64,000 bases of DNA, from contig OW818648.1 in NCBI GenBank assembly GCA_942492735.1, positions 248,001 to 312,000 of the forward strand, in the 5' to 3' direction. Under the pieces are notes generated by a model that searched no databases, had not been told where the DNA came from, and saw only the letters and a list, made by a program, of their open reading frames with translations. Source of the stretch: Sporobacter sp942492735. GTDB taxonomy: Bacteria > Bacillota > Clostridia > Oscillospirales > Oscillospiraceae. The translations under genes and the position numbers were made by a program. Below are positions 14,274 to 24,159 of this stretch, in pieces. The first letter of the stretch is position 1. Each line of letters opens with the position of its first letter.

Positions 14274-15539
14274 TTATACCCGACGCTCTTCCTCGCTCAG
14301 ATATTCTTCAGGCTTACTGAAGCACTTACCGCAGATGTTGCAGCGTTTTTTGGAATTGTATATGCAATTACGAGTATCGTTACCCATGTACTCATATGTT
14401 TCTTTTCTCGCATGAGGTTTCTTTCCAACCTCATCATCAGGTCTGTCAGGACCCCTGTAGATGACGCCCCATACGCCAGCCAAATAAGCTGCCTGGAACA
14501 GAACAGGCTTCTTCATCTTACGGAACTTGATCGGGGCGTGCCATACGTTGGGCGGAATACGAACGACTGTCGCGCTTGTGAAGATCTTGCTCTCCATGTG
14601 CTCAGGATCATCACCAATGAGCATTTCGATCTCAGCATCGAAGTCGAGGAAGTTATTCGGGTTGGGGCCCATGAAGTACAAGTACTCTTCTCCGCTGGAG
14701 TGAAAGTGTGTGACCTCTGCGTCTGCAGCATTTGCGTAGAGCTGGTAGCCAACATCGTATGTCGCATCTTCCATGTATATCGTGCCGCGTAAATATGTCT
14801 GCGGGCACGGACACCAGTCTCCCCAGCCGGTAATCTCTCTCGGCATAGCGAGAACGCACTTTGAAACATCTGGAGAGAGTGCAGGCTTTACAGCCTTAAG
14901 AACAGCCGCATCAGAGTAAGGCTTTGTTAAAGTACCTGGATATCTGATGCAATCGTCCCCGGTGGGCGCCTTTAAGCAGTCATAAGCACCTTTATCTGTG
15001 TAAGAATTAACGCCATCTTCGTTGACAATATTCCATTCAGCAACAGTGTACTTCTGCTCAGTGGGATCGCCTTCGCTAAAGAGCATTCTCTTTTTTTCGC
15101 CGTTCTCCGAAACACACTTAACATAATCCATGTGCTGACCAAGGATGACAATTTGGAAAAATATGGTCTTATCAACGCGAGCAAAATTCAGCGGGCAATG
15201 ATACCAACCCCTGGGAACCTTGATGACGGTCGGCTCAGTTACAACGATTTTTTCCATTGTATCAAGAGAAGGGCCCATATAGAAGTGAACTTCAGCGTCC
15301 CATGAGACAAACACGTCAGGAAGCTGTCCGCCAAAGATTGCGAGATACTCATCAGCATCACTGTGGAAATGCGGTGTATCTTTCACGAGAACAGGTTCAG
15401 TAATTACCTGGTATCCGCAGTTCATCACAGCACCGGGCATGTCGTCAGAACCACGGAAAAAGGTCTGTGGTGTTAGGCACCCTTCATAGCCATCCTCCGG
15501 CTTGAAAGTGTAAAACAGTTTTTCAAACTTTTCCTGCAT
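14274..15539 (-). CDS. Two-domain cupin protein (paralogue of the 8889-10229 product)
   Basis: 421 residues from ATG 15539 behind AAAAGGGGAATTC. Two cupin domains have PHFHSDADEYLAIFGG with GWYHCPL, and THFHSSGEEYLYFMGP with NVWHAPI, each giving H-x-H, E and a later H as metal ligands. Only the C-terminal Cys knuckle (CNICGKC near 400) is kept; the first domain lacks the CSYCGYC knuckle of its paralogue. The shared MQEK(F/Y)EKLFY start and similar order show gene duplication. Function is unknown. It is the first enzyme gene after the transporter genes. Confidence 0.8.
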   Translation of the reverse strand: MQEKFEKLFYTFKPEDGYEGCLTPQTFFRGSDDMPGAVMNCGYQVITEPVLVKDTPHFHSDADEYLAIFGGQLPDVFVSWDAEVHFYMGPSLDTMEKIVVTEPTVIKVPRGWYHCPLNFARVDKTIFFQIVILGQHMDYVKCVSENGEKKRMLFSEGDPTEQKYTVAEWNIVNEDGVNSYTDKGAYDCLKAPTGDDCIRYPGTLTKPYSDAAVLKAVKPALSPDVSKCVLAMPREITGWGDWCPCPQTYLRGTIYMEDATYDVGYQLYANAADAEVTHFHSSGEEYLYFMGPNPNNFLDFDAEIEMLIGDDPEHMESKIFTSATVVRIPPNVWHAPIKFRKMKKPVLFQAAYLAGVWGVIYRGPDRPDDEVGKKPHARKETYEYMGNDTRNCIYNSKKRCNICGKCFSKPEEYLSEEERRV

Positions 15540-15577
15540 CTTGAATTCCCCTTTTTATGTAAATTTTCTACTCACCT

Positions 15578-17224
15578 CTACGAGGCCCACGTCCATTTAT
15601 AGTAACGGACGCCGCCGTCAGCGTAATATTCGATTCCAGCGATATGCTTTGAGTGTGCAACCGAGCCGGCATTTTCCGCCAGCGGGTACCACAGCTGGAC
15701 TTCCATGAACTGCTTAACAAGCTCATTCAAGATCTCGCGGCGCGCTTCGGGATCGGGGGTACCGAGCCCCTTCACACCGAGCTCCAGATAGGCGTTTCGA
15801 TCGGTATCGTTCCACCCAAGATTGAAGAACTGCGGATACGCGACCAGCATATCGAGCCCATATCTTTTCGGGCTTGCGATGAGGTAGAGCGCGATTTCGT
15901 AATTGCTTTGGTCCATCATCATGCCCCAATATGTCGCCTGGTCATAATTTACAATCTGCGAATGAACACCGATCGCCTCAAGGTTGTTCTGTATGATCTC
16001 CGCCATTGTGATAAACTGTTCGCTTCCGTTTGTCATGATACGGAGCGTTTTACCGACGAGCCCTTCCTTCTCGGCAAGCTCTTTTGCCATGACGGGGTCG
16101 TATCCGACGGAATAAGATTCATCCAAATTCGTGAAACGTTCCTCAAAGTCCGGACAGGCTTCCGAGACCGGCCACCTGGGCGCGGCGCTCTGCCCGCTGT
16201 AAGCCATGTTGATAATGGACTGACGGTCGATCGCATGCATGACGGCTTCACGAGCATCCAGCGACCCGAGCAGAGTGCCTTCGGTTACATTAAAGTACGC
16301 GACGGAGGCTGCCGCTGCCGAGACTTTCATCACGTTGTAGTTTCCAAGTGACGCGACATATTCAACGTCCTTGAGCGGTATGCTCGCAGAGTCGACGTCG
16401 CCAATCGTGACCGCATTGACTCTCTGGGCTTCCTCATTCATGACATTAAACTGTATTTTCTTTATGCCAGGCTCGGGTCCCCAGTAACCTTTGCGTGCCT
16501 CAACGACAAGGTGGCTGTTGGCAACATACTCGGTCACCATATATGGACCGGTCCCCACCGGCTTTGTCGCCATTGCCGCGGCATCATAGGACTCGGCGTC
16601 GAAGATATACATCAGCATGAGCGCGGGAAATTGCCCGATGTCATACTTCGTAAACCAAAGATCGATTGTATAGTCGTCGATCACTTTCGTCTTTTCCAAA
16701 TCGACCGTCTCGACGTTCATGAACCACTGCGGGTGTTCATGGGCGATCTTCATTGAAAACAGGACGTCTTCAGCCGTGAACGGGTTACTGTTGGAGAAGG
16801 TCACTCCCTGGCGGAGGTGAAGCGTGTGGTGGGTTTCGCTACTGGTATCGTATCCGGTGGCGAGCAGCCAGTCGACCGTTCCATCGGGCTTAAAGTCGAA
16901 CAGCACCTCCATATAGGTTCGCATGACGTCCATAAAACCGCCGAGGGTCTGGGTAAGAGGATCAAGCGAACCGGAGTCCTGGGAGACCGCGACGTTGAGC
17001 GTCCTGTTAGGGTCGATCGCCGGGGCGGCGCTGGAAGCGGCGCTGGAGGGCGCGCTGGAAGCGGCGCTGGCGGCGGCGCTGGGAGCGGCGCTGGAACTGG
17101 CGGAGGCGGAGATGCTGGCAGAGGCGCTGGCGCCGGATGTCCCGCCGTTTGCGCATGACGCGAGGGTTGCAATGAGAATGCAGGCAAGTAAGAGCGCGAG
17201 CAGTTTCTTTGCGTTCTTCATCAT
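15578..17224 (-). CDS. Solute-binding lipoprotein of a dipeptide/oligopeptide-type ABC transporter (SBP family 5)
   Basis: 548 residues from ATG 17224 behind GGAGG. A lipoprotein signal peptide with lipobox LASC near residue 23 is followed by an Ala/Ser-rich low-complexity linker to about residue 70. The family-5 binding fold follows: SQDSGSLDPL, LRQGVTFSNSNPFTAEDVLFS near 137 and KPVGTGPYMVTEY near 215. It is membrane-anchored outside the cell and delivers the ligand to the permeases encoded upstream. Family 5 binds peptides but also glycosides and other compounds, so the ligand is probably the substrate of the operon enzymes. Confidence 0.9.
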   Translation of the reverse strand: MMKNAKKLLALLLACILIATLASCANGGTSGASASASISASASSSAAPSAAASAASSAPSSAASSAAPAIDPNRTLNVAVSQDSGSLDPLTQTLGGFMDVMRTYMEVLFDFKPDGTVDWLLATGYDTSSETHHTLHLRQGVTFSNSNPFTAEDVLFSMKIAHEHPQWFMNVETVDLEKTKVIDDYTIDLWFTKYDIGQFPALMLMYIFDAESYDAAAMATKPVGTGPYMVTEYVANSHLVVEARKGYWGPEPGIKKIQFNVMNEEAQRVNAVTIGDVDSASIPLKDVEYVASLGNYNVMKVSAAAASVAYFNVTEGTLLGSLDAREAVMHAIDRQSIINMAYSGQSAAPRWPVSEACPDFEERFTNLDESYSVGYDPVMAKELAEKEGLVGKTLRIMTNGSEQFITMAEIIQNNLEAIGVHSQIVNYDQATYWGMMMDQSNYEIALYLIASPKRYGLDMLVAYPQFFNLGWNDTDRNAYLELGVKGLGTPDPEARREILNELVKQFMEVQLWYPLAENAGSVAHSKHIAGIEYYADGGVRYYKWTWAS

Positions 17225-17241
17225 TATGATTCCTCCATACT

Positions 17242-19275
17242 TTATTTGATTCTGCTTTCTTGTTCCTCAATGCTTTTAACCGCTTGATATCTGCAGCACG
17301 CGACAAAATGCCCGGGTGAGCATTCCTCAAGCGTTTGCATCCGTGTGCATTCCTCTTCCGCGTACGGACACCGCGTCATGAACCGGCAGCTGGGCTTCGG
17401 ATTGATCGGCGACGTCAATTCACCGCGAAGCAGGATGCGTTCGTATTTGTTATGGATGCTGGGAACGGGTATGGACGACAGCAGCGCCTTGGTGTACGGA
17501 TGACGCGTGTTGCGGAACAACTCGTTCGCGGGCGCTTTTTCAACCATTTGTCCCAGGTACATCACCATGATTTCGTCCGATATGTACTTGACGACGGAGA
17601 GGTCGTGCGTGACGAACATATACGCCAAGCCGCGTTCCTCCTGCAGATCGAGCAAAAGATTGATGATTTGCGCCTGGATGGAAACGTCCAGCGCGGATAC
17701 GGGTTCGTCGCAGACGATGAACTTCGGCTTCAGCGAAAGCGCGCGGGCGATGCCGATCCGCTGGCGCCGTCCGCCGTCAAGCTCGTGGGGGTACGAATTT
17801 TCAAACCTGGTGGCAATGCCGACCGTATCCATCAGCCGCCGCGTTTCTGCGAGCATATCGGCCTTGGACATGCCGCTGTGCAGAGCAAGGGGCTCCATGA
17901 TCGCCTCACTCACCGACATGCGCGGGTCAAGGGACGAAAACGGGTCCTGGAAAATGATCTGCATCTTTTGGCGCATGCGATGCAGCTGGCTTCTTTTTGG
18001 ACTCGTGATGTCCCTCCCTTCAAACAGCACCTGGCCAGATGTTGCGTCGAGCAGATGCAGGATCGTGCGGCCCAGCGTCGATTTCCCGCAGCCGGACTCA
18101 CCGACAACCCCAAGCGTTTTGCCCTCGCCGAGCGTGAAATTGATGCCGTCCACGGCGTGTAACAGAGCGCCTCCGCGGGTTTTGAAGTATTTTTTCAGGT
18201 CGCGGACCTCGAGCAATGCAGCGGATCGTCCATCATCTCCGGACGCCGCGAAGCGGCAAGAAAAGGAAACATCATCATGATGCTCGACCCCCTCCATACG
18301 TGTCGTGCGCATACCTGTAAGCGCAAAGCACTTGACAAAATGCCCGAGAGCGATCTCCACTTCTTCTGGCGGCGCTTCAGCGCACTTCTCGGTGGCATCG
18401 GGGCAGCGGTCATAAAACCGGCAGCCTTTTGGCAGGTCCGTCGGGTCGGGCATCAGCCCCTTGATCGGTTTGAGCCGCCGCTCGGTGGAGTCAAGTACCG
18501 GCAGTGAGCCGAACAGACCGAGCGTGTACGGATGCGCGGCGAAATCAAAAATCTGTTCAACGGTGCCGCGCTCCACGATCTCTCCGGCGTAGACGACGGC
18601 GACGGAATCGCAGAAATCCGCGACAACCCCCAGGTCATGAGTGATGAGTATCACCGACGTGTCCAGCCGCTTCTTGAGCGACCGCATCATATCGAGTACC
18701 TGCGCTTGGATCGTCACGTCCAGCGCCGTGGTCGGCTCATCGGCCAGAAGCAGCTTCGGATTGCAGGCCAGCGCCATGGCGATGATGACGCGCTGCTTCA
18801 TACCGCCGGAAAACTGATGCGGATACTCTCCGAACCTCTCCATTTGTATACCGACCATCTCGAGCATATCGCACGCGCGGTGTTCAGCCTCGGAAGTCGA
18901 GACATTGTTGTGCAGTTTGATTGTCTCCGCGATCTGGAAACCGACCGTTTCAATGGGGTTGAGGGCCGTCATCGGATCCTGGAAAATCATTGCGATTTTA
19001 TTGCCGCGGATCTTTCGCATATCCCTCTCAGAGAGCTTCACAAGGTCTTCACCTTCGAAGAATATTTCTCCCGAGACGAGCTTCGCTGGAGGCGTCGGCA
19101 GTATGCGCAGTATGCTTTTCGCAATCGTCGTTTTACCTGCGCCCGTTTCGCCGACGAGACCAACCGTTTCGCCTTTTCTGATTGTCAGATTGATACTGTT
19201 GACGGCATAGATCATCGCGTCGTCGGTATGATATTCCACCGCGAGATCGCGTATTTCGAGTAAGTTTTTATCCAT
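17242..19275 (-). CDS. Fused double ATPase (DppD-DppF type) of the ABC transporter
   Basis: 677 residues from ATG 19275. The first ATPase half has Walker A GETGAGKTT near 41, signature FSGGMKQRV near 155 and Walker B LLLADEPTTALD near 175. The second has Walker A GESGCGKST near 395, signature LDGGRRQRI near 500 and Walker B FIVCDEPVSALD near 520. Each half ends in an oligopeptide-type Cys motif (CRFYDRCP and CRFMTRCP). The usual pair of separate DppD and DppF proteins is here one chain. The second signature has Asp in place of the usual Ser (LSGGQ). It powers the permeases at 19290 and 20144. Confidence 0.9.
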   Translation of the reverse strand: MDKNLLEIRDLAVEYHTDDAMIYAVNSINLTIRKGETVGLVGETGAGKTTIAKSILRILPTPPAKLVSGEIFFEGEDLVKLSERDMRKIRGNKIAMIFQDPMTALNPIETVGFQIAETIKLHNNVSTSEAEHRACDMLEMVGIQMERFGEYPHQFSGGMKQRVIIAMALACNPKLLLADEPTTALDVTIQAQVLDMMRSLKKRLDTSVILITHDLGVVADFCDSVAVVYAGEIVERGTVEQIFDFAAHPYTLGLFGSLPVLDSTERRLKPIKGLMPDPTDLPKGCRFYDRCPDATEKCAEAPPEEVEIALGHFVKCFALTGMRTTRMEGVEHHDDVSFSCRFAASGDDGRSAALLEVRDLKKYFKTRGGALLHAVDGINFTLGEGKTLGVVGESGCGKSTLGRTILHLLDATSGQVLFEGRDITSPKRSQLHRMRQKMQIIFQDPFSSLDPRMSVSEAIMEPLALHSGMSKADMLAETRRLMDTVGIATRFENSYPHELDGGRRQRIGIARALSLKPKFIVCDEPVSALDVSIQAQIINLLLDLQEERGLAYMFVTHDLSVVKYISDEIMVMYLGQMVEKAPANELFRNTRHPYTKALLSSIPVPSIHNKYERILLRGELTSPINPKPSCRFMTRCPYAEEECTRMQTLEECSPGHFVACCRYQAVKSIEEQESRIK

Positions 19276-19289
19276 ATGCGTTACCTGCC

Positions 19290-20147
19290 TCAGTTTTTCA
19301 GACGCGGGTCGAGCGCGTCCCTAAGCCCGTCTCCCAGCAGATTGAAGGAGAGGACGCTGAGCATCACGCAGACGCCGGGGTACAGCGCAAGCGCCGGATT
19401 CTCGCGCATAACGCTTCGCGCCTCCGAAATCATTGTGCCCCACTCCGGGATCGGCGGCTGGACGCCGAGTCCGATGAAGCTGAGCGCGGAGCCGGCCAGG
19501 ATGCAGGCGCCGATACCCATCGTTATTTCAACGATCAGCGGCGCCATCGCGTTGGGGATGATATGCTTCAGGATAATGCGGAAGTCACCCACGTCGATCG
19601 CTCTGGCCGCCTCGATGTATTCCTTTTCCCGAACCGTCAGGACCGATGCCCGCATCAGCCGCGCGTATCCTGGCACAGTACCGATACCAAGGGCGATGAT
19701 CGCGTTCTGGAGGCTCGGTCCCAGGATTGCCGCAAGCGTCACGCACAGAAGAAACATCGGCATCGCTTGATAGATGTCAAGAAATCGCATGCACAGATTA
19801 TCTGTCCAACCACCATAATATCCCGCGACGGCGCCGATCGTGATGCCGATGACAGCCGCGATGGCGACAGCGACGACGCCCATTTCCAGCGACTGCCGCG
19901 CGCCGATGATCAGGCGGCTCAATACATCGCGGCCCAGTTTATCCGTGCCGAGCAAATGATCGGCGCTAGAACCGGCATATGGCGCCTTGGAGTCCTGCTG
20001 CGTGTACGGGTAAGGCGCGATGAGAGGACCGAGTAACGCTATCAGAATAACAACGGCAAGAACAATGAGAGCGACGACGGCCAGCTTGTTTTTTCGTAGC
20101 CGACGCCAGACGTCGTAAAGCCCTGATTTTTTATGTTTACTTTTCAA
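19290..20147 (-). CDS. ABC transporter permease, DppC/OppC type
   Basis: 285 residues from ATG 20147, overlapping the previous stop by four bases (ATGA). An N-terminal helix (LAVVALIVLAVVILIALLG) and four or five more membrane segments are seen. The GTDKLGRDVLSRLI motif of DppC and the EAA loop EAARAIDVGDFRIILKHI are clear. It forms the inner-membrane channel with the 20144-21121 product. Confidence 0.9.
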   Translation of the reverse strand: MKSKHKKSGLYDVWRRLRKNKLAVVALIVLAVVILIALLGPLIAPYPYTQQDSKAPYAGSSADHLLGTDKLGRDVLSRLIIGARQSLEMGVVAVAIAAVIGITIGAVAGYYGGWTDNLCMRFLDIYQAMPMFLLCVTLAAILGPSLQNAIIALGIGTVPGYARLMRASVLTVREKEYIEAARAIDVGDFRIILKHIIPNAMAPLIVEITMGIGACILAGSALSFIGLGVQPPIPEWGTMISEARSVMRENPALALYPGVCVMLSVLSFNLLGDGLRDALDPRLKN

Positions 20148-21121
20148 GCCTTTATCCCGCCTCTCTTTTCACTCTCAATTTTCTTTTTACTCCTCCTGAT
20201 ATACTGTGAACGGATCCGCGGGTCGACCAGCGCGAATATAATGTCGACGAGCAATATGACAATCGCGAACAGTGTCGAAAGAATAAGGACGCTGCTCTGG
20301 ATAACCGGATAATCCCGGTTCGTCAGTCCCGCCATTGTATACTGTCCGAGACCGGGTATTGAGAAAATGACCTCGGAAATAAGTACGCCGCCGAGCAATG
20401 TCCCGAATATGCCGCCGATGACCACGATCACCGGTACCATCGCGTTTTTGAGCGCGTGACGGTATAGCACTATACCCTCGGAAACCCCTTTTGCCCTCGC
20501 GGTCGTGATGTAATCCTGCCGAATCACCTCTAGCAGGTTTGAACGCGTCTGCCGCGCGATAATCGCTGTGATGCCGAGCGCCAAAGAGACACAGGGCAGA
20601 ATCCATCCTGTCCAGCTTTTGATCCCCGAAAGCGGCAGCCACTGATGCTTTACAGCGAATCGCTGTATTAATATCAACGCAAACCAGAAGCTCGGCATCG
20701 AAACGCAGAACAACGCGGTGAACATCGCGGCGTTATCCTTCCACTTGTTCTGATGGGTCGCAGCGTAAACGCCGAGCGGGATCCCAAGAAGAATTGAAAG
20801 AATGAGACTGAGCGATACGAGCAGAAGCGTATATGGAAAGCGCTGCATCACCTCGTCGATCACAGGGCGCTTCGTCGTAAACGAGACGCCCAGGTCCCCG
20901 TGAACAACGTTCCAAAGGTAACGCCCGTACCTCAACAGGAGTGGGTCGTTGAGCCCCATCTCCTCGCGAAGCGCCGCAACCCTCTCTTCCGTGGCCTTCA
21001 TGCCAAGCATCAATTTCGCGGGGTCTCCCGGGGTGACGTCGATCAGCAGCTGCACAACCAGGGTTATTCCCAGAAGAACGGGTATCAGCATTAAGAGCCG
21101 CTTCCCTATGTACCTTAACAT
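20144..21121 (-). CDS. ABC transporter permease, DppB/OppB type
   Basis: 325 residues from ATG 21121 behind AGGTGG; an upstream GTG frame is not preferred. Typical DppB start MLRYIGKRLLMLIPVLLG, a DVTPGDPAK periplasmic segment, six membrane helices and the EAA loop YITTARAKGVSEGIVL with YRHALKNAM. It is the first gene of the catabolic operon, so the operon begins with import. The next gene overlaps it by four bases. Confidence 0.9.
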   Translation of the reverse strand: MLRYIGKRLLMLIPVLLGITLVVQLLIDVTPGDPAKLMLGMKATEERVAALREEMGLNDPLLLRYGRYLWNVVHGDLGVSFTTKRPVIDEVMQRFPYTLLLVSLSLILSILLGIPLGVYAATHQNKWKDNAAMFTALFCVSMPSFWFALILIQRFAVKHQWLPLSGIKSWTGWILPCVSLALGITAIIARQTRSNLLEVIRQDYITTARAKGVSEGIVLYRHALKNAMVPVIVVIGGIFGTLLGGVLISEVIFSIPGLGQYTMAGLTNRDYPVIQSSVLILSTLFAIVILLVDIIFALVDPRIRSQYIRRSKKKIESEKRGGIKA

Positions 21122-21623
21122 TTTTCCACCTGCCCTACACGCATTCGTATTGTGCACTTAACATCAGTGTTTGGTCTAATTTGCATGGGATTGCTTATTT
21201 ACACCGTCGTACCACAGTTCTTTTTTGAAGTGTCAGACGTTCGGCGAGCCTCGCACGACGGTTGGCTTTTGATGAGAGTCCGCTCTAGATTATTTCCATT
21301 ATCCACCATATTTACGGAGAGCGCAATGTAAAACATTTCCATATTTGCGCATCCCCAGTGTTCCCACGCTTGTAAAACAAGCACAATAAACGTGTTGACG
21401 CGGCTCGTATTTCTGCGGGACATCGATATATCGTTCTGTCAGACAAACGCGCCGACACTATTGAATAAAGGCGCGGCAAACTTTTTGAATAAAGCCGCTC
21501 AATTGGATAGAAATCCGGCAAGCAGTTTGCACCACTTGCCGGATACTTTTTAATCTTAATCTAACCCAACTATTGACATATAGCCACTTTTTGTTTCAAA
21601 AAGTAGTCATTCTTCGAGACGAG
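21122..21623. other. Intergenic control region between the regulator gene and the operon
   Basis: This 500-base interval holds no convincing gene. A stem-loop with arms ATCCGGCAAG (21513-21522) and CTTGCCGGAT (21535-21544) lies after the regulator stop and may terminate its message. Two direct copies of TTGAATAAAG (21461-21470 and 21485-21494), 24 bases apart, are possible activator sites. I could not fix a clear -35/-10 pair for the operon. Confidence 0.4.
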
Positions 21624-23132
21624 CTACGACGTCCTCTGGGCATCAAGCCCGTCGATCTCCATCAACTCATAGCAGAACCTGAGATAGGCGAAGATGCACT
21701 CGTCATGGATATCGACACCTAAGAGGTTCTCAATCCGGGAAAGTCGGTAGGTCAGTGTGTTACGGTGTATATACAGTTCCTTCACAGTGTTGCCATAATG
21801 CCCCTTATGCAATAGTAAGCAGTAGAGCGTCTTGAAATATTCCGTGCCCTGAGACGCATCCGTCTCCATCAACCTGAAAAGAGACGGGAGAATCCAGTCT
21901 CGCCAGTTCAGATGTGCGCGGAACGCCTTTGCCAAGCATGTGTACGCGCCTTCTTCAAAGAAATGAATTTTCTGAGAACTGTCCTCGTCCGTCTTGGTGG
22001 CGCACCCCGCCTGTTCATAATAGGACGCGAGCTTTTCAAGCCCACAAAACGGTAGGCTCGTGCCGCAGTGAAAGTTGCCGAGCGATAAGAGTTGGTTGAT
22101 AGTGGATGCCAGCGTCGGCATTTCGTTGTGGAACCGGCTCGCAACTAGGACAATCGTGTTTTGGTAGGGGAAGATGACTGTATTTGGGAACTGTTCGGAG
22201 ATGCTCTTGCAGATCCAGTTGAACAGCAGTTTGTCAAATGCTTGCGAAGACGGCGTGATCTTATAGACGACGAGTGGTGTCGTTTCATTCCAGCTGAGCA
22301 TGGAGTATAGGTTTGAGATATTATCGTCCGACATGGCCGCGCCGTCAAGCAGGTTGGCCAGAAACGAGAATCGTGAATATCGCTCGGTGTCACACTCCTG
22401 CGAGCTGTGCAGAAGCTTCTCGTACACATCCGTAATATATCGCGTGAACTGTGTGACGCTTCTTGTAACTCTGTCTTTTTTGTAATAGACGTAGAGATGC
22501 CCCCAGATCCTACCGTTGAAATAACAGTTTGTGCGGATCGTATAATGGAAATTCCGAGCCTCGGGCATCGTTTCGCTCACAGGCATGACGGCAAAGTCAA
22601 TCTCATCGGGATACTGGGCCGGGATATTGTAGGCCTTCAGGCGTTCTATCATGCGGACTGGTATTGTGTTTAGGCTCTTAACCGTATCCCACTCGTCATA
22701 CACCTGTTCGCTTGTGTATTGCCTCGTAATCGCGAAAATCCGCATGTTGTACTGCCCAAAAAACATAGGGGATCCTATGATTTCGTGAGCCACGTCCAAA
22801 ACAGCCTGAAACGGGTTTGGATCAATGCACGCGGCACTGACACGCCTGTCCCAGTCGCGGTATTTGTCAAACACGCCGATAACGCAATTGAGGATATCGG
22901 TGAAGTCCGCATGTTTCACAAGAATGATATCCCGCCCATGCGCTAAAAGCACACTATCGTCGACCGTCCCGAAAAACTCGATGCAGCACCCGATATACAC
23001 GATGTCGCGCGAGACGCCTTCCTCGTTTGGAAAGATACGGAGCCCGTCAATGGATAGCGCTCCGTCCTGGATCGCGCTCTCTGCGTGAAATCGTTCAAGC
23101 TCGTCAAACAGTATCCACATGCTAAGGCGCAT
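21624..23132 (-). CDS. PucR-family transcriptional regulator
   Basis: 502 residues. The C-terminal 60 residues (HYGNTVKELYIHRNTLTYRL, then SRIENLLGVDIHD) form the PucR/CdaR-type helix-turn-helix, in which R.T..YRL...E.L.G is diagnostic. The N-terminal 400 residues are a sensor part without a clear named domain; an FHYTIRTNCYFNGRIWGHLY region near 195 may be GAF-like. The start is uncertain: ATG 23132 is directly after GGAG, and ATG 23120 has better spacing. It lies upstream of, and in the same direction as, the 12-gene catabolic operon, and is the obvious candidate for its substrate-responsive activator. Purine, sugar-diacid and aromatic pathways are known targets of this family. Confidence 0.85.
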   Translation of the reverse strand: MRLSMWILFDELERFHAESAIQDGALSIDGLRIFPNEEGVSRDIVYIGCCIEFFGTVDDSVLLAHGRDIILVKHADFTDILNCVIGVFDKYRDWDRRVSAACIDPNPFQAVLDVAHEIIGSPMFFGQYNMRIFAITRQYTSEQVYDEWDTVKSLNTIPVRMIERLKAYNIPAQYPDEIDFAVMPVSETMPEARNFHYTIRTNCYFNGRIWGHLYVYYKKDRVTRSVTQFTRYITDVYEKLLHSSQECDTERYSRFSFLANLLDGAAMSDDNISNLYSMLSWNETTPLVVYKITPSSQAFDKLLFNWICKSISEQFPNTVIFPYQNTIVLVASRFHNEMPTLASTINQLLSLGNFHCGTSLPFCGLEKLASYYEQAGCATKTDEDSSQKIHFFEEGAYTCLAKAFRAHLNWRDWILPSLFRLMETDASQGTEYFKTLYCLLLHKGHYGNTVKELYIHRNTLTYRLSRIENLLGVDIHDECIFAYLRFCYELMEIDGLDAQRTS

Positions 23133-23255
23133 CTCCGCGTTCTCCCCTCATAAGAATCCAACATAATACGATAATTTCAGAAGCAATAGCGACAGCAGGA
23201 AAAGAAGAATGGCCAGATACTATGTGCCCGTGGCGAAAATTCCTTTCAAGATCAC

Positions 23256-23412
23256 ACCTGCAAGTTGATGTTGATTTGCTGTTATTACGGCAAAAATAAC
23301 TCTTTAAACGGCGGTATATCAGCAAAATTCGAACTTTCGAGTATCGTTTAATTTGCGAAAATGTCTCAGATTGCAGCACTTTTCGGGAACTAATCGAACT
23401 TCCTCACAACCC
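23256..23412. repeat. Attachment-type site D: degenerate arm plus degenerate core
   Basis: ACCTGCAAGTTGATGTTGAT (23256-23275) matches the arm of sites A and B with a few changes, and a core-like CTCACAACCC lies at 23403-23412. The distance from the first arm base (23266) to the core is again 137. Ten of fourteen core bases agree. The conserved offset makes chance unlikely. It sits just upstream of the regulator gene, so sites B and D enclose the whole catabolic operon. Confidence 0.45.
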
Positions 23413-24159
23413 AATTCGACTTTTTGGCATGGGTAGATTATAAAGCAACCAAAACGCAATTCTATCATGTAGTTTAGACTCATACTTTGTTTGGAAATGG
23501 AAGGCGTGCAGATATAGCCTTTTTTCAATGAAGTAATACGTGTATGACACTTCCTTTGTTCAGTAATGGACATATTGCGATAAACTAGCAAAGCTCAGAA
23601 TAAAGGACAAAGAAGTTGTTAAATTTGGAGCCATAGGCAGCCACAAAAAAAGTGAAGGTAGCAAAATTGCTCGTCAGGTAAGCATCCACGTTAAAATATT
23701 CTGTATTAAGTTCAACACCAAAGCCACGTGCAGGGTGAATTTGATTCAACTAGCATATTTCGACGCTTTTATTACAGATTAAGCCGAAAATTTTTTCGTA
23801 GAACAATTAATGGTTGTTTACTTGCCGCCGTTTCATCAACCCACACTTTGGACCATACTGACTTAATGCGATAACCCTACTAAATAATACATTGGAGCTA
23901 TTGCGAATACTGGTGATTTATACCTGCTCTACATTTTTATTTAGCATTAAACAGTTGTCTGCAAGTTATCGGATCAGGAATCAGTGATCTTTTATATAGT
24001 GAATAGGTATTCCTTGAAGTGGCGCCTATCACCACATTGACTTAAATCCAGGAAACAGGAAATCATTCCGCTTCATAGCGCAATGATTTCCTGTTATTCG
24101 AACACACTGAAGAACATAATTTAGTGACGGAAGTCCTCACATCGAATCAAATACTATTA
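23413..24159. other. AT-rich stretch without recognisable genes
   Basis: Nothing convincingly coding is seen on either strand. A perfect stem-loop with 14-base arms AACAGGAAATCATT (24054-24067) and AATGATTTCCTGTT (24082-24095) is present without a T tract on either side. The rest looks like decayed DNA. Confidence 0.4.

Noticed and set aside
16801..17187. Pro/Ala-rich open frame opposite the binding-protein linker
   Set aside because: It is the shadow of the Ala/Ser-rich linker of the lipoprotein gene.
23319..23591. Minus-strand frame of 90 codons
   Set aside because: It crosses the core of site D, has no binding site and a non-protein-like composition.
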